Numbered from the stretch's first letter, positions 32,981 through 41,789 are shown. The stretch: 64,000 nucleotides of DNA from Shimia sediminis (GCF_003990645.1 NZ_RYZK01000006.1:1-64000); one strand, 5' to 3'. Translations and numbers: made by a program. The notes: a model not told the origin generated them from the letters alone.

Positions 32981-33284
32981 GAGGTCTCAGGTTCCTTTAC
33001 AAACATTTTTTCGGGCCGTGCGGTTGTCTCCGCCGGTCTTGGTTTCATTGCGTCCCGGGCCGCTTGGCCAAGAAAACGACTGTGGCGTCACACACAAACA
33101 ATAAGGGCCAAAGGATTTCCCTCGGGCCCTACTCACCACATCCGCGACTCTTGACGGTCTCTGGACAGGGGGCGTTTAGACCGTTTTGGGCAATGATGCA
33201 AGGCCACCCCTTGATTTTGGACAAGTTCATGCGGCGCGTGCTCGGCTATGAAGAGGCAGCTCGAACAGAGAAGAGATGTACCGC
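32981..33284. other. Intergenic region between rpsA and a divergent exported-protein gene
   Basis: No credible gene. The part next to rpsA must contain its promoter and leader; the part before 33285 the promoter of the exported-protein gene. I see no repeat or operator that stands out. A short open frame at 33064-33288 lacks a ribosome binding site and family features and is not called. Confidence 0.5.
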
Positions 33285-33692
33285 ATGAAACTCACCAAAC
33301 GCAAACTTCTGGTCGGTCTGGCGACCCTGACCGCCCTGCCTTCTGCCATGCTCGCCCAGAGCGACTCGATCCTTGGAGAAATGGACTTTCGCCTGACCTT
33401 TACGTTCAGCAGCCCCGAGGGTGAAACCGGCACTGTCCCCGTCGCCCCCGAAGAAGTGGTCAAGGCTGTGGACATGGGGCCGAAATCCGGCCTCCCCTAT
33501 CTGGCAGGTATCGTCAGTGCCGACGCTAAGACCCAGATGGCCAGTTTCCCGGCCGAAGACACCGAAGCACTGGAGTTGATCGTGCGCGAAGGCCTGATCG
33601 GCGTTGCCCACGGCAAAGTCGCGATCCGCGATCTGCCCTTTGATCTGAAGGACGCCGGATGGACGGGGGTTTTGTCCGTCACACGCCCCTAA
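33285..33692 (+). CDS. Exported hypothetical protein
   Basis: A 135-residue protein with a signal peptide (about 1-24, KLLVGLATLTALPSAMLA), then a small mature domain of about 110 residues (MDFRLTFTFSSPEGETGTVPV, ending DLPFDLKDAGWTGVLSVTRP). Not a family I recognise. The ATG at 33285 is preferred to one three codons upstream because the purine-rich GAAGAG is then at a normal distance. Confidence 0.7.
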   Translation: MKLTKRKLLVGLATLTALPSAMLAQSDSILGEMDFRLTFTFSSPEGETGTVPVAPEEVVKAVDMGPKSGLPYLAGIVSADAKTQMASFPAEDTEALELIVREGLIGVAHGKVAIRDLPFDLKDAGWTGVLSVTRP

Positions 33693-33759
33693 GAATCAAT
33701 ACGCGCGGGCATCCGGGGCTATGCCCTCATTGCCCGCACGAAATCCCGGCAAAATTGCA

Positions 33760-34824
33760 TTAGGCCGCCTGTACAGCAAACCCAGTCGCATCCTGTTCTG
33801 GCTCTGACCGCGCTTGATCCAAACCGGAATAGGCCAGCAACAGGTCCCCCTCTTTGCGTGACAGGCTTTGCCGCGCGGTGGGGCCGTACCCCGCCCAGTT
33901 TCCCCCATGTTCCGGGAATAACGCGGCCAGTTCCGCGCGCGCGGCTTCGGTCAGGCTGGCAATCGCACCGTCCCCCGGAAACAAGCTCTCGCAGGGCAAT
34001 CCGTTCGCAATCAGAACATCGTGGCAATCGAGGAACAGGTGATAATAGGCAACGCCCTGAGAGATGTCCGCCACCGGAGCGCCTGGCAGATCCCTGCAAC
34101 TTGCTGCCGGAACAAAAACCTCTGCGTTCCGGAACAACAACTCTGCTTCCCACCCGCGAAACAAGAACCGGTGCTGTGGCGAAAGCCAAAGCGGCTTATG
34201 CGGTCCATCCCGCCCTAAAAACCCCGCGGGCAGACAAACAGGCCGAAACCGTGGTTCCACCAGAAGCTCTGAGAAACTCATGTAGCGGCTGGCAATCCAC
34301 CTCAACTGACGAGTCTTGCCGCCATAGGTCGTGACCAAATCTCCCGGCATCAGTTCTTCGACCAGGACGTGGCCCCTTGGGGTCAAAATCTCCGTGCCTG
34401 CCACAAAGCACACCGGCACATCATCAACCGTTGTCACAGCATCAAGGTCATGCGCCCCGTTGGGAAACGCATCCATGGTGGCCTGAGATACACCGTTTGG
34501 AAGGAAAAACAGACGCTGCCCATCTTCGGTGGTGATGACCACGATGGGCTCTCCCCGCAAATCCACACCGTTCACGTTGGACAATTTGTTTGTGTTTGGC
34601 AGTGCCCCCGAGAAATTCACGGTAAAGGTCATCTCGACGCCATTAATGATGATCGTCGTATCCGGATCCGGAGCGCCACCATTTGTCTCCAGTTGCAGAT
34701 CGCCGCTTACGCCACTGGAAAAGGTAATTTCCGTGGTCGGAACCGTGTTGGTATTCTGCGCATTCAATGCAGCATTATTCGCGGAATTGCTGTCACCACG
34801 CGCATAGAACGAAATCGTCGCCAT
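33760..34824 (-). CDS. Hint-domain protein (Hint_2 type)
   Basis: A 354-residue protein. The N-terminal ~130 residues are beta-rich and lack a signal peptide (starting MATISFYARGDSNSANNAAL). A Hint domain follows, starting CFVAGTEILTPRGHVLVEELMPGDLVTTYGG, with the catalytic-type Cys and the block WLSPQHRFLF. Such proteins are common in Rhodobacterales and often exported by type I secretion; the Hint fold can carry out intein-like self-cleavage. Activity here is not proven. The ATG at 34824 is preferred to an upstream TTG. Confidence 0.85.
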   Translation of the reverse strand: MATISFYARGDSNSANNAALNAQNTNTVPTTEITFSSGVSGDLQLETNGGAPDPDTTIIINGVEMTFTVNFSGALPNTNKLSNVNGVDLRGEPIVVITTEDGQRLFFLPNGVSQATMDAFPNGAHDLDAVTTVDDVPVCFVAGTEILTPRGHVLVEELMPGDLVTTYGGKTRQLRWIASRYMSFSELLVEPRFRPVCLPAGFLGRDGPHKPLWLSPQHRFLFRGWEAELLFRNAEVFVPAASCRDLPGAPVADISQGVAYYHLFLDCHDVLIANGLPCESLFPGDGAIASLTEAARAELAALFPEHGGNWAGYGPTARQSLSRKEGDLLLAYSGLDQARSEPEQDATGFAVQAA

Positions 34825-35173
34825 ACTGATCGCCTGCCTCAACGCTGGCTATGTTTTCCCGATTTTCGGGTGTTTTTCTGATTTTTTTACGGGAAAAGTG
34901 CCACTTGGTAACACGGCCAGTATCCAAACGAATTGTGGCACAAATAAGGCAGGTCCTTTCTTGACCACAATTGCCACGTCCGGTCGGGAGCAACACCTGT
35001 TGGATCAAGTCCCCGGACCTTGGCCTAAGGCCGCCCCGCCAGCGGCCATTCCAATACAGTTTAACCGCAGATTAATGCCGGAACCTTCACCGGCTCCAGC
35101 CCAATGTTTATCCAAACGTAAACAGGGGCGCGACCAACCGCACCCCTGCTCTAATTCACAACAGTTAAGACCC
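34825..35173. other. Intergenic region with a probable terminator of the nitroreductase gene
   Basis: No gene seen in 349 bases. A hairpin at 35123-35148 (CAGGGG-C-GCG pairing with CGC-A-CCCCTG), read on the minus strand and followed by TTTACGTTT, is a reasonable terminator for the nitroreductase gene whose stop is at 35174. The AT-rich stretch at 34850-34900 is likely the promoter of the Hint-domain gene. Confidence 0.55.
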
Positions 35174-35815
35174 TCAGGCGATCTCGGTCACCATGGCCTC
35201 TTTTGCCTTGCGGACCTTCTTCATCGGCAGCAGCCAGTCGGCACCGTCCTGACGGTAGCCCAGCGGCAACAACACGACCGAGCGCAGGCCTTTTTCCTTC
35301 AGGCCCAGAATCTCGTCCACTTTCGCGGCATCAAACCCTTCCATCGGGCAACAGTCCACGTCCAACTCAGCCGCCGCCGCCATGGCAAAGCCCAGCGCGA
35401 TATAGGCCTGACGCGCGGCGTGATCGTGGTTGGTCTGTGCGTCACGCGGCAGATAGGTCGCTTTCAGCTTTTCATAATACTGGTTCAGCAACGGCAACTC
35501 GCCGCGCGCTTCGGTCATTTGCGCGGTGACCGCGTCGATACGATCCGCAGAATAGTTGTCCCATGCGGCAAACACCAACAGGTGCGAGCCCTCGGTGATC
35601 GGTGTCTGGTCCCAGCCGACCTTGCGTATGTCCGCACGAATCTCGGGGTTTGTGATGACGAACAGCTCAAACGGCTGTGTCCCGCTTGACGATGGCGCCA
35701 TGCGGATGGTTTCGACGATCTGGTCGACTTTCTCCTGCGGAACCGCCTTGCTGGGGTCCATTTTCTTGGTGGCATAACGCCAGTTCAGCTTTTCCATAAG
35801 CGTGCTGTTCGACAT
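35174..35815 (-). CDS. NAD(P)H-dependent nitroreductase-family oxidoreductase
   Basis: A 213-residue FMN-dependent nitroreductase. Typical blocks: MEKLNWRYATKKMDPSKAVPQEKVDQIVE, IRMAPSSSGTQPFELFVI (FMN phosphate site), and the C-terminal LPLGYRQDGADWLLP (shared with NfsB/YdgI types). Natural substrates are quinones or other electrophiles. Divergent from an HxlR regulator, an arrangement known for electrophile-responsive nitroreductases. AGAGGA precedes the ATG at 35815. Confidence 0.9.
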   Translation of the reverse strand: MSNSTLMEKLNWRYATKKMDPSKAVPQEKVDQIVETIRMAPSSSGTQPFELFVITNPEIRADIRKVGWDQTPITEGSHLLVFAAWDNYSADRIDAVTAQMTEARGELPLLNQYYEKLKATYLPRDAQTNHDHAARQAYIALGFAMAAAAELDVDCCPMEGFDAAKVDEILGLKEKGLRSVVLLPLGYRQDGADWLLPMKKVRKAKEAMVTEIA

Positions 35816-35848
35816 CGTCAGTCCTCTTTCGGGAGATTTTCAAAGGGT

Positions 35849-35865
35849 GGTATATTTTTGATACC
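35849..35865. promoter_or_regulatory. Candidate HxlR operator between nitroreductase and regulator
   Basis: GGTAT (35849-35853) and ATACC (35861-35865) form an inverted repeat with a 7-base spacer in the 109-base divergent gap; a further GGTATC lies at 35919-35924, just before the hxlR start. HxlR/DUF24 regulators bind such GTAT/ATAC palindromes. Inference from symmetry and position. Confidence 0.5.
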
Positions 35866-35924
35866 GACGATATAGTCAGCACCAGAAAGTGCCGCAAGAA
35901 GGCACATTTTTGAGACCCGGTATC

Positions 35925-36320
35925 ATGGAGGGAACCACCTTGGCCCCGATCGCCCAATGCCCCGATTGCAAACGCCTGAACGAAGTCCTGTCACGGGTCG
36001 GAGATCGCTGGAGCGTGCTGATCGTTGCCTCGCTCAGCCAGTACGGCGTTTTGCGCTTCAACGAGCTAAAGCGCAACCTCGGCATCTCTCAACGCATGCT
36101 CAGCCTGACGCTGCGCGAGTTGGAGCGCGATGGGCTGGTCAGCCGCACCTATCACCCCACCATTCCGCCCAAAGTCGAATATGCGCTGACCCCCTTGGGG
36201 GAATCCTTCCGCGAGCCGGTCAAGGCGCTTGCCATGTGGGGTCTTGAGAACCTTGAGACCATTGATGCAGCGCGCGCGACTTATGATGCCGCAGCCGAGA
36301 AGCTGCCCAAAAGCGCCTGA
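35925..36320 (+). CDS. HxlR/DUF24-family transcriptional regulator
   Basis: A 131-residue winged-helix regulator: CPDCKRLNEVLSRVGDRWSVLIVASL near the N terminus, LRFNELKRNLGISQRMLSLTLRELE as recognition helix, and GLVSRTYHPTIPPKVEYALTPLG as wing. The paired cysteines CPDC at the N terminus recall YodB/HypR-type members that sense quinones or disulfide stress. The adjacent divergent nitroreductase fits that model. The ATG at 35925 gives the family length; a GTG 12 codons upstream is an alternative. Confidence 0.88.
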   Translation: MEGTTLAPIAQCPDCKRLNEVLSRVGDRWSVLIVASLSQYGVLRFNELKRNLGISQRMLSLTLRELERDGLVSRTYHPTIPPKVEYALTPLGESFREPVKALAMWGLENLETIDAARATYDAAAEKLPKSA

Positions 36321-36323
36321 TCG

Positions 36324-36848
36324 TCAGAGGTCCTGGCCGCGCTTCAACAATTCCTCAAGCAACTGCTGTTGCAGGTCGTTGCTGTCGCCATCTCCGAATT
36401 GCACACTACCGCCGGTGTAGAAGGTGCCATAGGTCTCGGCCGCGGTGACAGTCTGGACAAGCCCCGAGATGAACTGTTCCTTTTCCAGCGGCGACAACGG
36501 GTGGATATAAGCCGACCACAGGATGCCATTGGCCACCGCATAGCGCGCATCCAGCGCGCTGTCGAAGTTGGCCTGCATCATGCGGCGCAGATCGGCTTCG
36601 CTCAGGTCGTGGGCCTCGCGGATCGGCACCATCACCCGCATGCGGTCAGCCTGCCGGTCGGTCACGACCACCACAAGCCGTTCTGCCACCCGCATCTCGA
36701 ACATATCGCCGCGAGGGTCCGCGTCGGGATCGAGCGCAAAGATGATGCGCCCCAGGCGCTCGTAGGTCATTGGCGGTTCAGGCACCGGATCTTTGGCAAG
36801 AGCCACCGAAGCTGCAATCGTTAGAAAAGCTATGATGAGAAACCGCAT
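36324..36848 (-). CDS. Exported conserved hypothetical protein
   Basis: A 174-residue protein with a signal peptide (about 1-18, FLIIAFLTIAASVALA). The mature part has YERLGRIIFALDPDADPRGDMFEMRVAERL, a repeated val-rich strand and LSEADLRRMMQANFDSALDARYAVANGILWSAYIHPLS. I recall similar proteins in Rhodobacterales only as hypothetical. Convergent with the hxlR gene with a three-base gap. The tandem 11-bp repeat lies upstream. Confidence 0.72.
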   Translation of the reverse strand: MRFLIIAFLTIAASVALAKDPVPEPPMTYERLGRIIFALDPDADPRGDMFEMRVAERLVVVVTDRQADRMRVMVPIREAHDLSEADLRRMMQANFDSALDARYAVANGILWSAYIHPLSPLEKEQFISGLVQTVTAAETYGTFYTGGSVQFGDGDSNDLQQQLLEELLKRGQDL

Positions 36849-36954
36849 GACCCCTGCCCCCGTTCTGACAGCAACAGGATAGCCTTGGCCTTTGCCCCAA
36901 GGCGAAACACTTCGCGGTGAGGCAGGCGTGAAGGTTACCTTTGAGTTAACAGAA

Positions 36955-36987
36955 TACCGACGTAATACCGACGTTATACCGACGCGA
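36955..36987 (-). repeat. 11-bp tandem repeat, three units (copy 2, reverse orientation)
   Basis: Three consecutive 11-bp units ATACCGACGTA, ATACCGACGTT and ATACCGACGCG, the reverse complement of the array at 9375-9407. They lie upstream of the exported-protein gene (start 36848) and just past the sulfotransferase stop (37023). A single ATACCGACG also appears at 35861 in the nitroreductase/hxlR gap. Confidence 0.8.
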
Positions 36988-37022
36988 TGCAGATGCGGTT
37001 TTTTGGGGGTGCAGACAAAAAG

Positions 37023-37772
37023 TCATTCTGGCAAGGAATAGCCAAAAACTTCAAAGTCCTGGCGGTACAGATCAACAATCTGCTCCATATGTCGACGGGT
37101 CAGATCCGCCACTGTTAACCCGGTTTGCAGCGAAGAATTCCACTTGGCCTTCCGAACTGCTTCAATCGGTCCAACGCCGGTCCTGGATGCAAGCGAGGCA
37201 AGATCGTCATCTAGGGTTTCCAACTTTAGAATCTGGTCATAGGTCAGGCTGGATTGCGCAGTGAGAACCGCTTGTTCCTCAAAGTGTTGATCGAAAGAAA
37301 CTCCATTCTTTTTCAAACCCTTAAGCATGTCATCGAAAGATATTCGACGCGCAACTTGACGAGACGTGTTTCTGGAATCATCCAACGTCTTCAGACCGTC
37401 GCCCAGCGTGGCCAATCGACTACGTAGGTAGATGCCTTTGGCAAAGGTCTTGGCGTATCGCTGAAGCTTGCTGTTGTAACTTGATACGATACGATTGATC
37501 GGGTTGCGGGCAATGCAGAACCAGTAATACTCCGCGTACTCTGTCTGTAGCCCTTGCAGTTCAACCGCACGCAAGGCACGACGTTCCAGCCCCTTGCCTT
37601 GCAGGGCTTTCGCAATCTCAGGATCCCGCGCTTCTTCACGTGGTTTCCCCCCCTTTCCGGGCACTCCAGCAATACCATGCATGACGTTGAACATGGTTGT
37701 GGTCGCGACCTTGGGGGTCTGCACGTAGGCCAGCTGCTGTTCATGCAAAAGCGTAACAATCGTGTATGTCAT
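37023..37772 (-). CDS. Sulfotransferase-family protein, coupled to cmk
   Basis: A 249-residue protein. [18 protein letters not shown] is a sulfotransferase-type PAPS loop, and [26 protein letters not shown] the 3'-phosphate-binding region; the rest is helical ([22 protein letters not shown]). The substrate is unknown, probably a surface glycan or carbohydrate. Its ATG overlaps the cmk stop (ATGA), so it is translationally coupled to a core nucleotide gene. The cDNA strand appears slightly more AT-rich than cmk, which may mean later acquisition. Confidence 0.8.
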   Translation of the reverse strand: MTYTIVTLLHEQQLAYVQTPKVATTTMFNVMHGIAGVPGKGGKPREEARDPEIAKALQGKGLERRALRAVELQGLQTEYAEYYWFCIARNPINRIVSSYNSKLQRYAKTFAKGIYLRSRLATLGDGLKTLDDSRNTSRQVARRISFDDMLKGLKKNGVSFDQHFEEQAVLTAQSSLTYDQILKLETLDDDLASLASRTGVGPIEAVRKAKWNSSLQTGLTVADLTRRHMEQIVDLYRQDFEVFGYSLPE

Positions 37773-38392
37773 GCCTCTGTTCCGCTGTTCCGCGCTGCGT
37801 CAATTGCAGCAACAGCTTGCAATACAGCGGCCTCGATACTCAGGTCCGACGTGTCGATCATCGTGGCATCCACGGCAGGCTTCAGAGGGGCTTCGGCACG
37901 ATCCATATCGCGCGCATCGCGTTCTTTCACATCCGCAAGAACCTGCGCAAGCGTGATGTCCAACCCCTTGTTTTTCAGTTCTAAATACCGCCGCTCCGCG
38001 CGCACCTCGGCACTGGCGGTGACAAACAACTTAGCCTCGGCATTGGGGCAAATGACAGTTCCGATATCGCGTCCGTCCAGCACCGCGCCGCCAAGCCTCC
38101 GGGCAAAAGCGCGTTGGAAATCCACCAGCGCCGCGCGCACCTCGGCAATCACCGCAACCTTGCTGGCGGCCTGCGCCACTTCGGGAGTGCGCAGAGCATC
38201 TCCATCCAAATCCTGTGCAATCAAGGCCTTGGCGGCTAGGACAGGATCCGTCCCATCCAGCGTCTTCGCCCCCACCGCCCGGTACAACAACCCCGTATCC
38301 AAATGCGCAAAACCGAAATGCGCTGCCACCGCTTTTGAAATCGTTCCCTTTCCAGCCGCTGCCGGTCCGTCGATCGCAATGGTAAACTGCAT
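37769..38392 (-). CDS. cmk: Cytidylate kinase
   Basis: A 207-residue P-loop kinase that phosphorylates CMP and dCMP. Motifs: [21 protein letters not shown] (Walker A), [35 protein letters not shown] and [16 protein letters not shown]. The start at 38392 (MQFTIAIDG) is the family start. Normally between aroA and rpsA; here separated from aroA by two membrane-protein genes and from rpsA by several genes. Confidence 0.96.
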   Translation of the reverse strand: MQFTIAIDGPAAAGKGTISKAVAAHFGFAHLDTGLLYRAVGAKTLDGTDPVLAAKALIAQDLDGDALRTPEVAQAASKVAVIAEVRAALVDFQRAFARRLGGAVLDGRDIGTVICPNAEAKLFVTASAEVRAERRYLELKNKGLDITLAQVLADVKERDARDMDRAEAPLKPAVDATMIDTSDLSIEAAVLQAVAAIDAARNSGTEA

Positions 38393-38455
38393 GTCTTGCC
38401 TCAAAATCTGGGTGCGTGCCCCGTGTATCCCAAGGCCTCAATGGCTGTGCAAGCC

Positions 38456-38962
38456 CTAACGCAATACCCGCCGCATCAAGTGCGTCGATGCCCCGAGCAG
38501 CAAGGCCACGAAACAGGTCATATGGCCAACCGATTTGCTCATGGTGAGGAAGCTCGCAACCTGAACTGTCGCCGGGTCCAGCATGTCCGGCGTTGTCTGC
38601 AACATGCCCGCAACAATGTGGTTCTCAAAATAGTCTGCCGCCGTCGCCATCAAGGCAACCAGGCCAAACACAGTGCCCCAGGGCCGCCGCAAAGCCAGCT
38701 GCAATCCCAGGATCAGAGACATCCCCAGCAGTGCCGGGTAAGCAATGTCCAGCTTTTGCTGCACATCCAAATAGAACAGGCGCCCGTCTTGCGTGAGCGC
38801 ACCGAGAAAGCCCTTGGCGTCCTCCAACGAATATCCCATGGGCCGCATATCAAAAGGCGCCTGCCCCCCGGCCTGCCCGACAATAAAAGGCACGGACCAG
38901 AACACCATGGTCAGATAGATCGCCATGGCCGCTGAGAAACTCAGCCAAAAGGCTCGCTGCAT
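38456..38962 (-). CDS. Four-helix membrane protein, paralogue of the next gene
   Basis: A 168-residue protein with four hydrophobic segments. The loop RPMGYSLEDAKGFLGALTQDGRLFYLDVQQKLDIAYPALLG aligns with the [21 protein letters not shown] region of the protein encoded next door, showing duplication. Family unknown to me. The start at 38962 leaves a 28-base gap from the upstream paralogue; an upstream in-frame start would overlap it. Confidence 0.7.
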   Translation of the reverse strand: MQRAFWLSFSAAMAIYLTMVFWSVPFIVGQAGGQAPFDMRPMGYSLEDAKGFLGALTQDGRLFYLDVQQKLDIAYPALLGMSLILGLQLALRRPWGTVFGLVALMATAADYFENHIVAGMLQTTPDMLDPATVQVASFLTMSKSVGHMTCFVALLLGASTHLMRRVLR

Positions 38963-38990
38963 AGTCCCCTCCCCGATTGTTCTTTGGGGA

Positions 38991-39524
38991 TCAGCTGTCC
39001 AGACCCTCCCCAAAGGGCCTGATTTTTAGAAGCATCATGGCCAACAAAAGACCAAAAGCAACAAAAAGCGTCACGAACTTGGAGATGGTGTAACTGCTGG
39101 CAAGCGCCACAAGGGTCGTGTCGACCGGGGCCTGAAACCCAAGAACCATGTCAGCAACCAGCGCATTTTCACAGAGTTCCATCAGCGTGTAACTTGCCGG
39201 AACCACCAAAAGGATGATCCGTGACCAGGGATGCATGCGCCGCGTCAGCCCCCAAAGACACCAGCCCAACCACAATCCAAACAGCAAGGGAAACACCGTA
39301 TCGAGCTTGCGGAGAAAACCGGTGTACAGCGTGACTTGGGACGGTTTGATCAGCGCCAGATAGGCCTCGGCGTCAGATGCTGTGTAGCCCAGGACACGCA
39401 GGTCAAAGGGCTTTAGCCTCGCCTCGCCCAGCACCAGATGGGTCGCCCCAACCCCGACCAGCACCCCATAGGTGACTGCGGTCACCAGTGTCAGGGCAAT
39501 CAGGGCTTTGGTGTAAGGCTTCAA
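38991..39524 (-). CDS. Four-helix membrane protein in the aroA-cmk operon
   Basis: A 177-residue protein with four hydrophobic segments (about 8-30, 78-92, 102-120, 145-168) and the soluble loop [39 protein letters not shown] shared with its paralogue. It starts with TTG at 39524 overlapping the aroA stop as TTGA; no other start is available before residue 100, so translation is probably coupled to aroA. Function unknown. Confidence 0.7.
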   Translation of the reverse strand: MKPYTKALIALTLVTAVTYGVLVGVGATHLVLGEARLKPFDLRVLGYTASDAEAYLALIKPSQVTLYTGFLRKLDTVFPLLFGLWLGWCLWGLTRRMHPWSRIILLVVPASYTLMELCENALVADMVLGFQAPVDTTLVALASSYTISKFVTLFVAFGLLLAMMLLKIRPFGEGLDS

Positions 39525-40873
39525 TCGGTGTCTCTTGTTATCCTTGCCCCAAGTTCGGCCATCAGCGGCTCAAAGATTGGGAAAGAGGTTGCAATGGGCG
39601 CGCCATCGTCAACGCGCACTGGGTTCTGTGTGGCCATTCCCAGCACCATGAATGACATGGCGATACGATGGTCGAGGTGGCTTTCACAGGTCGCGCCCCC
39701 TGGCACGTTGCCATGGCCGAGCCCGTGCACAACCCACCAGTCTTCGCCTTCGTCCACGTCCACACCATTGGCGCGCAATCCGTTGGCCATGGCGTCGATG
39801 CGGTCGCTTTCCTTGACCCGCAGCTCCTTTACGCCCTTCATCACCGTGTCGCCTTCGGCAAAGGCCGCCACAACGGATAGGACGGGGTACTCGTCGATCA
39901 TGCTGGCGGCGCGGGTCGGATCGACCTCAATGCCTTTCAGGTCCGGCGAGAACCGCGCACGCAGATCCGCAACTGGTTCGCCGCCTTCTTCACGTTCGTT
40001 TTCATAGGCCAGGTCCGCCCCCATCTCACGCAGTGTGGTGAACAGGCCGGCGCGGGTTGGGTTCAGGCCGATGTTGGGCACCAGCACATCCGAACCGGGG
40101 GTAATCAGCGCTGCACAGACAGGAAAAGCCGCCGAAGACGGATCACGCGGCACGGCAATGGTCTGCGGCTTCAACTCGGGCTGGCCGGTCAGCGTGATGA
40201 CACGCCCCTGTTCCGTCACTTCGGTGGTGATTTCCGCGCCGAACCCGGACAGCATTCGTTCAGTATGATCGCGTGTGGCTTCTTTCTCGATCACCACGGT
40301 TTGCCCCGGCGCGTTCAGCCCGGCCAGCAGAACCGCTGATTTCACCTGAGCCGAGGGCATCGGCACTTCATAGCGCACGGGCACCGGATTGGCCGCGCCG
40401 ACGATAGTCATTGGCAACCGCCCACCGCTGCGCCCGAACGACTGCGCGCCGAACAGGGCAATCGGGTCCGTGACCCGCGCCATGGGGCGCTTATTCAGGC
40501 TGGCGTCGCCGGTAAAGGTTGCGCTGATCCCGGTTGTTGCCATGCACCCCATGATCAGTCGCACCCCGGTGCCCGAGTTGCCGCAATCAATCACGTTTTC
40601 CGGTTCGGCAAACCCACCAACACCAACACCATGAACTGTCCAATTGCCGTTGCCATGGTCCGTGACTTCAGCCCCGAAAGCACGCATGGCCTTGGCCGTA
40701 TCCAGCACATCTTCGCCTTCCAGCAGCCCGCTGATGCGCGTCTCTCCAACTGCCATGGCCCCCAGGATCATGGACCGATGCGAGATCGACTTGTCACCGG
40801 GCACATTGGCCTCACCCTTAAGAGGGCCGCAGGCATGCGATGTCATGGGAATAGGGGTGCCGTGACCGGACAT
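39521..40873 (-). CDS. aroA: 3-phosphoshikimate 1-carboxyvinyltransferase (EPSP synthase)
   Basis: A 450-residue shikimate-pathway enzyme that joins PEP to shikimate-3-phosphate. Motifs: [16 protein letters not shown] (PEP-binding Lys about 28), [37 protein letters not shown] and LRVKESDRI. Sequence layout resembles the alphaproteobacterial class II type, but the residue after GNS is Gly (about G101). GGAGAGGA precedes the ATG at 40873, preferred over an in-frame TTG. Head of the aroA-cmk block. Confidence 0.96.
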   Translation of the reverse strand: MSGHGTPIPMTSHACGPLKGEANVPGDKSISHRSMILGAMAVGETRISGLLEGEDVLDTAKAMRAFGAEVTDHGNGNWTVHGVGVGGFAEPENVIDCGNSGTGVRLIMGCMATTGISATFTGDASLNKRPMARVTDPIALFGAQSFGRSGGRLPMTIVGAANPVPVRYEVPMPSAQVKSAVLLAGLNAPGQTVVIEKEATRDHTERMLSGFGAEITTEVTEQGRVITLTGQPELKPQTIAVPRDPSSAAFPVCAALITPGSDVLVPNIGLNPTRAGLFTTLREMGADLAYENEREEGGEPVADLRARFSPDLKGIEVDPTRAASMIDEYPVLSVVAAFAEGDTVMKGVKELRVKESDRIDAMANGLRANGVDVDEGEDWWVVHGLGHGNVPGGATCESHLDHRIAMSFMVLGMATQNPVRVDDGAPIATSFPIFEPLMAELGARITRDTD

Positions 40874-40942
40874 GTGCAAATCCTCTCCTGTTGCCCAAAC
40901 CTGTTAGCGCAGCAACTCGCCCACGTAAATGCGCGAATTGCC

Positions 40943-41015
40943 TCTTCTTTTGGCCCAGAAATATCCCGGGGTGAATTGTCCCGGGCTCTGTCCGGGACAA
41001 GAGGGGCTGGCCCCT
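40943..41015 (-). repeat. Dispersed intergenic element: hairpins plus TATTTCTGGG core (copy B)
   Basis: Read on the minus strand: hairpin AGGGGC-CA-GCCCCT (41002-41015), a second hairpin TTGTCCCGG...CCGGGACAA (40977-41000), then CAATTCACCCCGGG and the core TATTTCTGGGCCAAAAGAAG. Same layout as copy A at 3132-3193. It lies between trmB and aroA. Confidence 0.7.
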
Positions 41016-41023
41016 ATCGTCGG

Positions 41024-41737
41024 CTATCTCTTGCGAAAGGTCAGGTAGTGTGGTGTTCGCCCTTCCCGAAAGGCCTTTTGTTCATACCGGGTCGATATCC
41101 AATCATCCCAGGGCTCACGCCAGTCCGCAGGCCGTTCCGCCAGCCATTCCAACCCGTGCCGGGGCACCTGCTCCAGCGTCTGCCGAACATAGTCGGGGAT
41201 GTCGGTTGCCACCCGAAAGATGGCCCCCGGTTTCAGCACGCGCGACAAAGGCGCCAGATGTTCCGGGGTCACAAAGCGGCGGCGGTGATGACGCTTTTTT
41301 GGCCAGGGATCGGGGTAAAGCAGAAAGGCACGCGAGATGCTCTGATCTGGCAGAACGTCAAACATGTCGCGCGCATCGCCGGGGTGCACGCGGATATTGT
41401 CGGCCTTTGCCTCGCGGATTTTCCCCAGCAACATGGCAACGCCGTTAATGTAGGGTTCACACCCTATGATGCCCACATCCGGATTGCTGACGGCCTGGTG
41501 CACCATGTGTTCGCCACCGCCAAAACCAATCTCGAGCCAGACGTCCCGACCCCCAAACAACGCCTGCAGGTCGATGTTGGTGCGGTCCGGGTTTTCGTCC
41601 CAGCCCACTGCGCCCGGCGACAGTGCCGCCAGGTCCTCGTCGAGGTAAGCCTCTTGCGACTTGCGCAGGCCTTTCCCTTTGAAGCGACCATAAAAGTTGC
41701 GCCAGGGTGCGCCGGAAGGATGTTGCGAGTCTGTCAT
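41024..41737 (-). CDS. trmB: tRNA (guanine-N7)-methyltransferase
   Basis: A 237-residue SAM-dependent enzyme that methylates G46 of tRNA. Motifs: WLEIGFGGGEHMVHQA (SAM loop), IGCEPYINGVAMLL and the TrmB signature LYPDPWPKKRHHRRRFVTPEHL. The N terminus NFYGRFKGKGLRKSQ is typical. The start at 41737 follows family length; further upstream extensions lack support. Confidence 0.95.
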   Translation of the reverse strand: MTDSQHPSGAPWRNFYGRFKGKGLRKSQEAYLDEDLAALSPGAVGWDENPDRTNIDLQALFGGRDVWLEIGFGGGEHMVHQAVSNPDVGIIGCEPYINGVAMLLGKIREAKADNIRVHPGDARDMFDVLPDQSISRAFLLYPDPWPKKRHHRRRFVTPEHLAPLSRVLKPGAIFRVATDIPDYVRQTLEQVPRHGLEWLAERPADWREPWDDWISTRYEQKAFREGRTPHYLTFRKR

Positions 41738-41789
41738 GAACCTGGTCCCATCTTGGTGAGGGGCCATGTGCCCCTTTGCGGGCACGAGG

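Noticed and set aside
31499-33154. Open frame of 551 codons opposite rpsA
   Set aside because: Antisense shadow of the six S1 repeats; the apparent repeats in it come from rpsA.
33064-33288. Small gene upstream of the exported-protein gene
   Set aside because: It needs a TTG start with no ribosome binding site, and the translation has no recognisable domain or signal.
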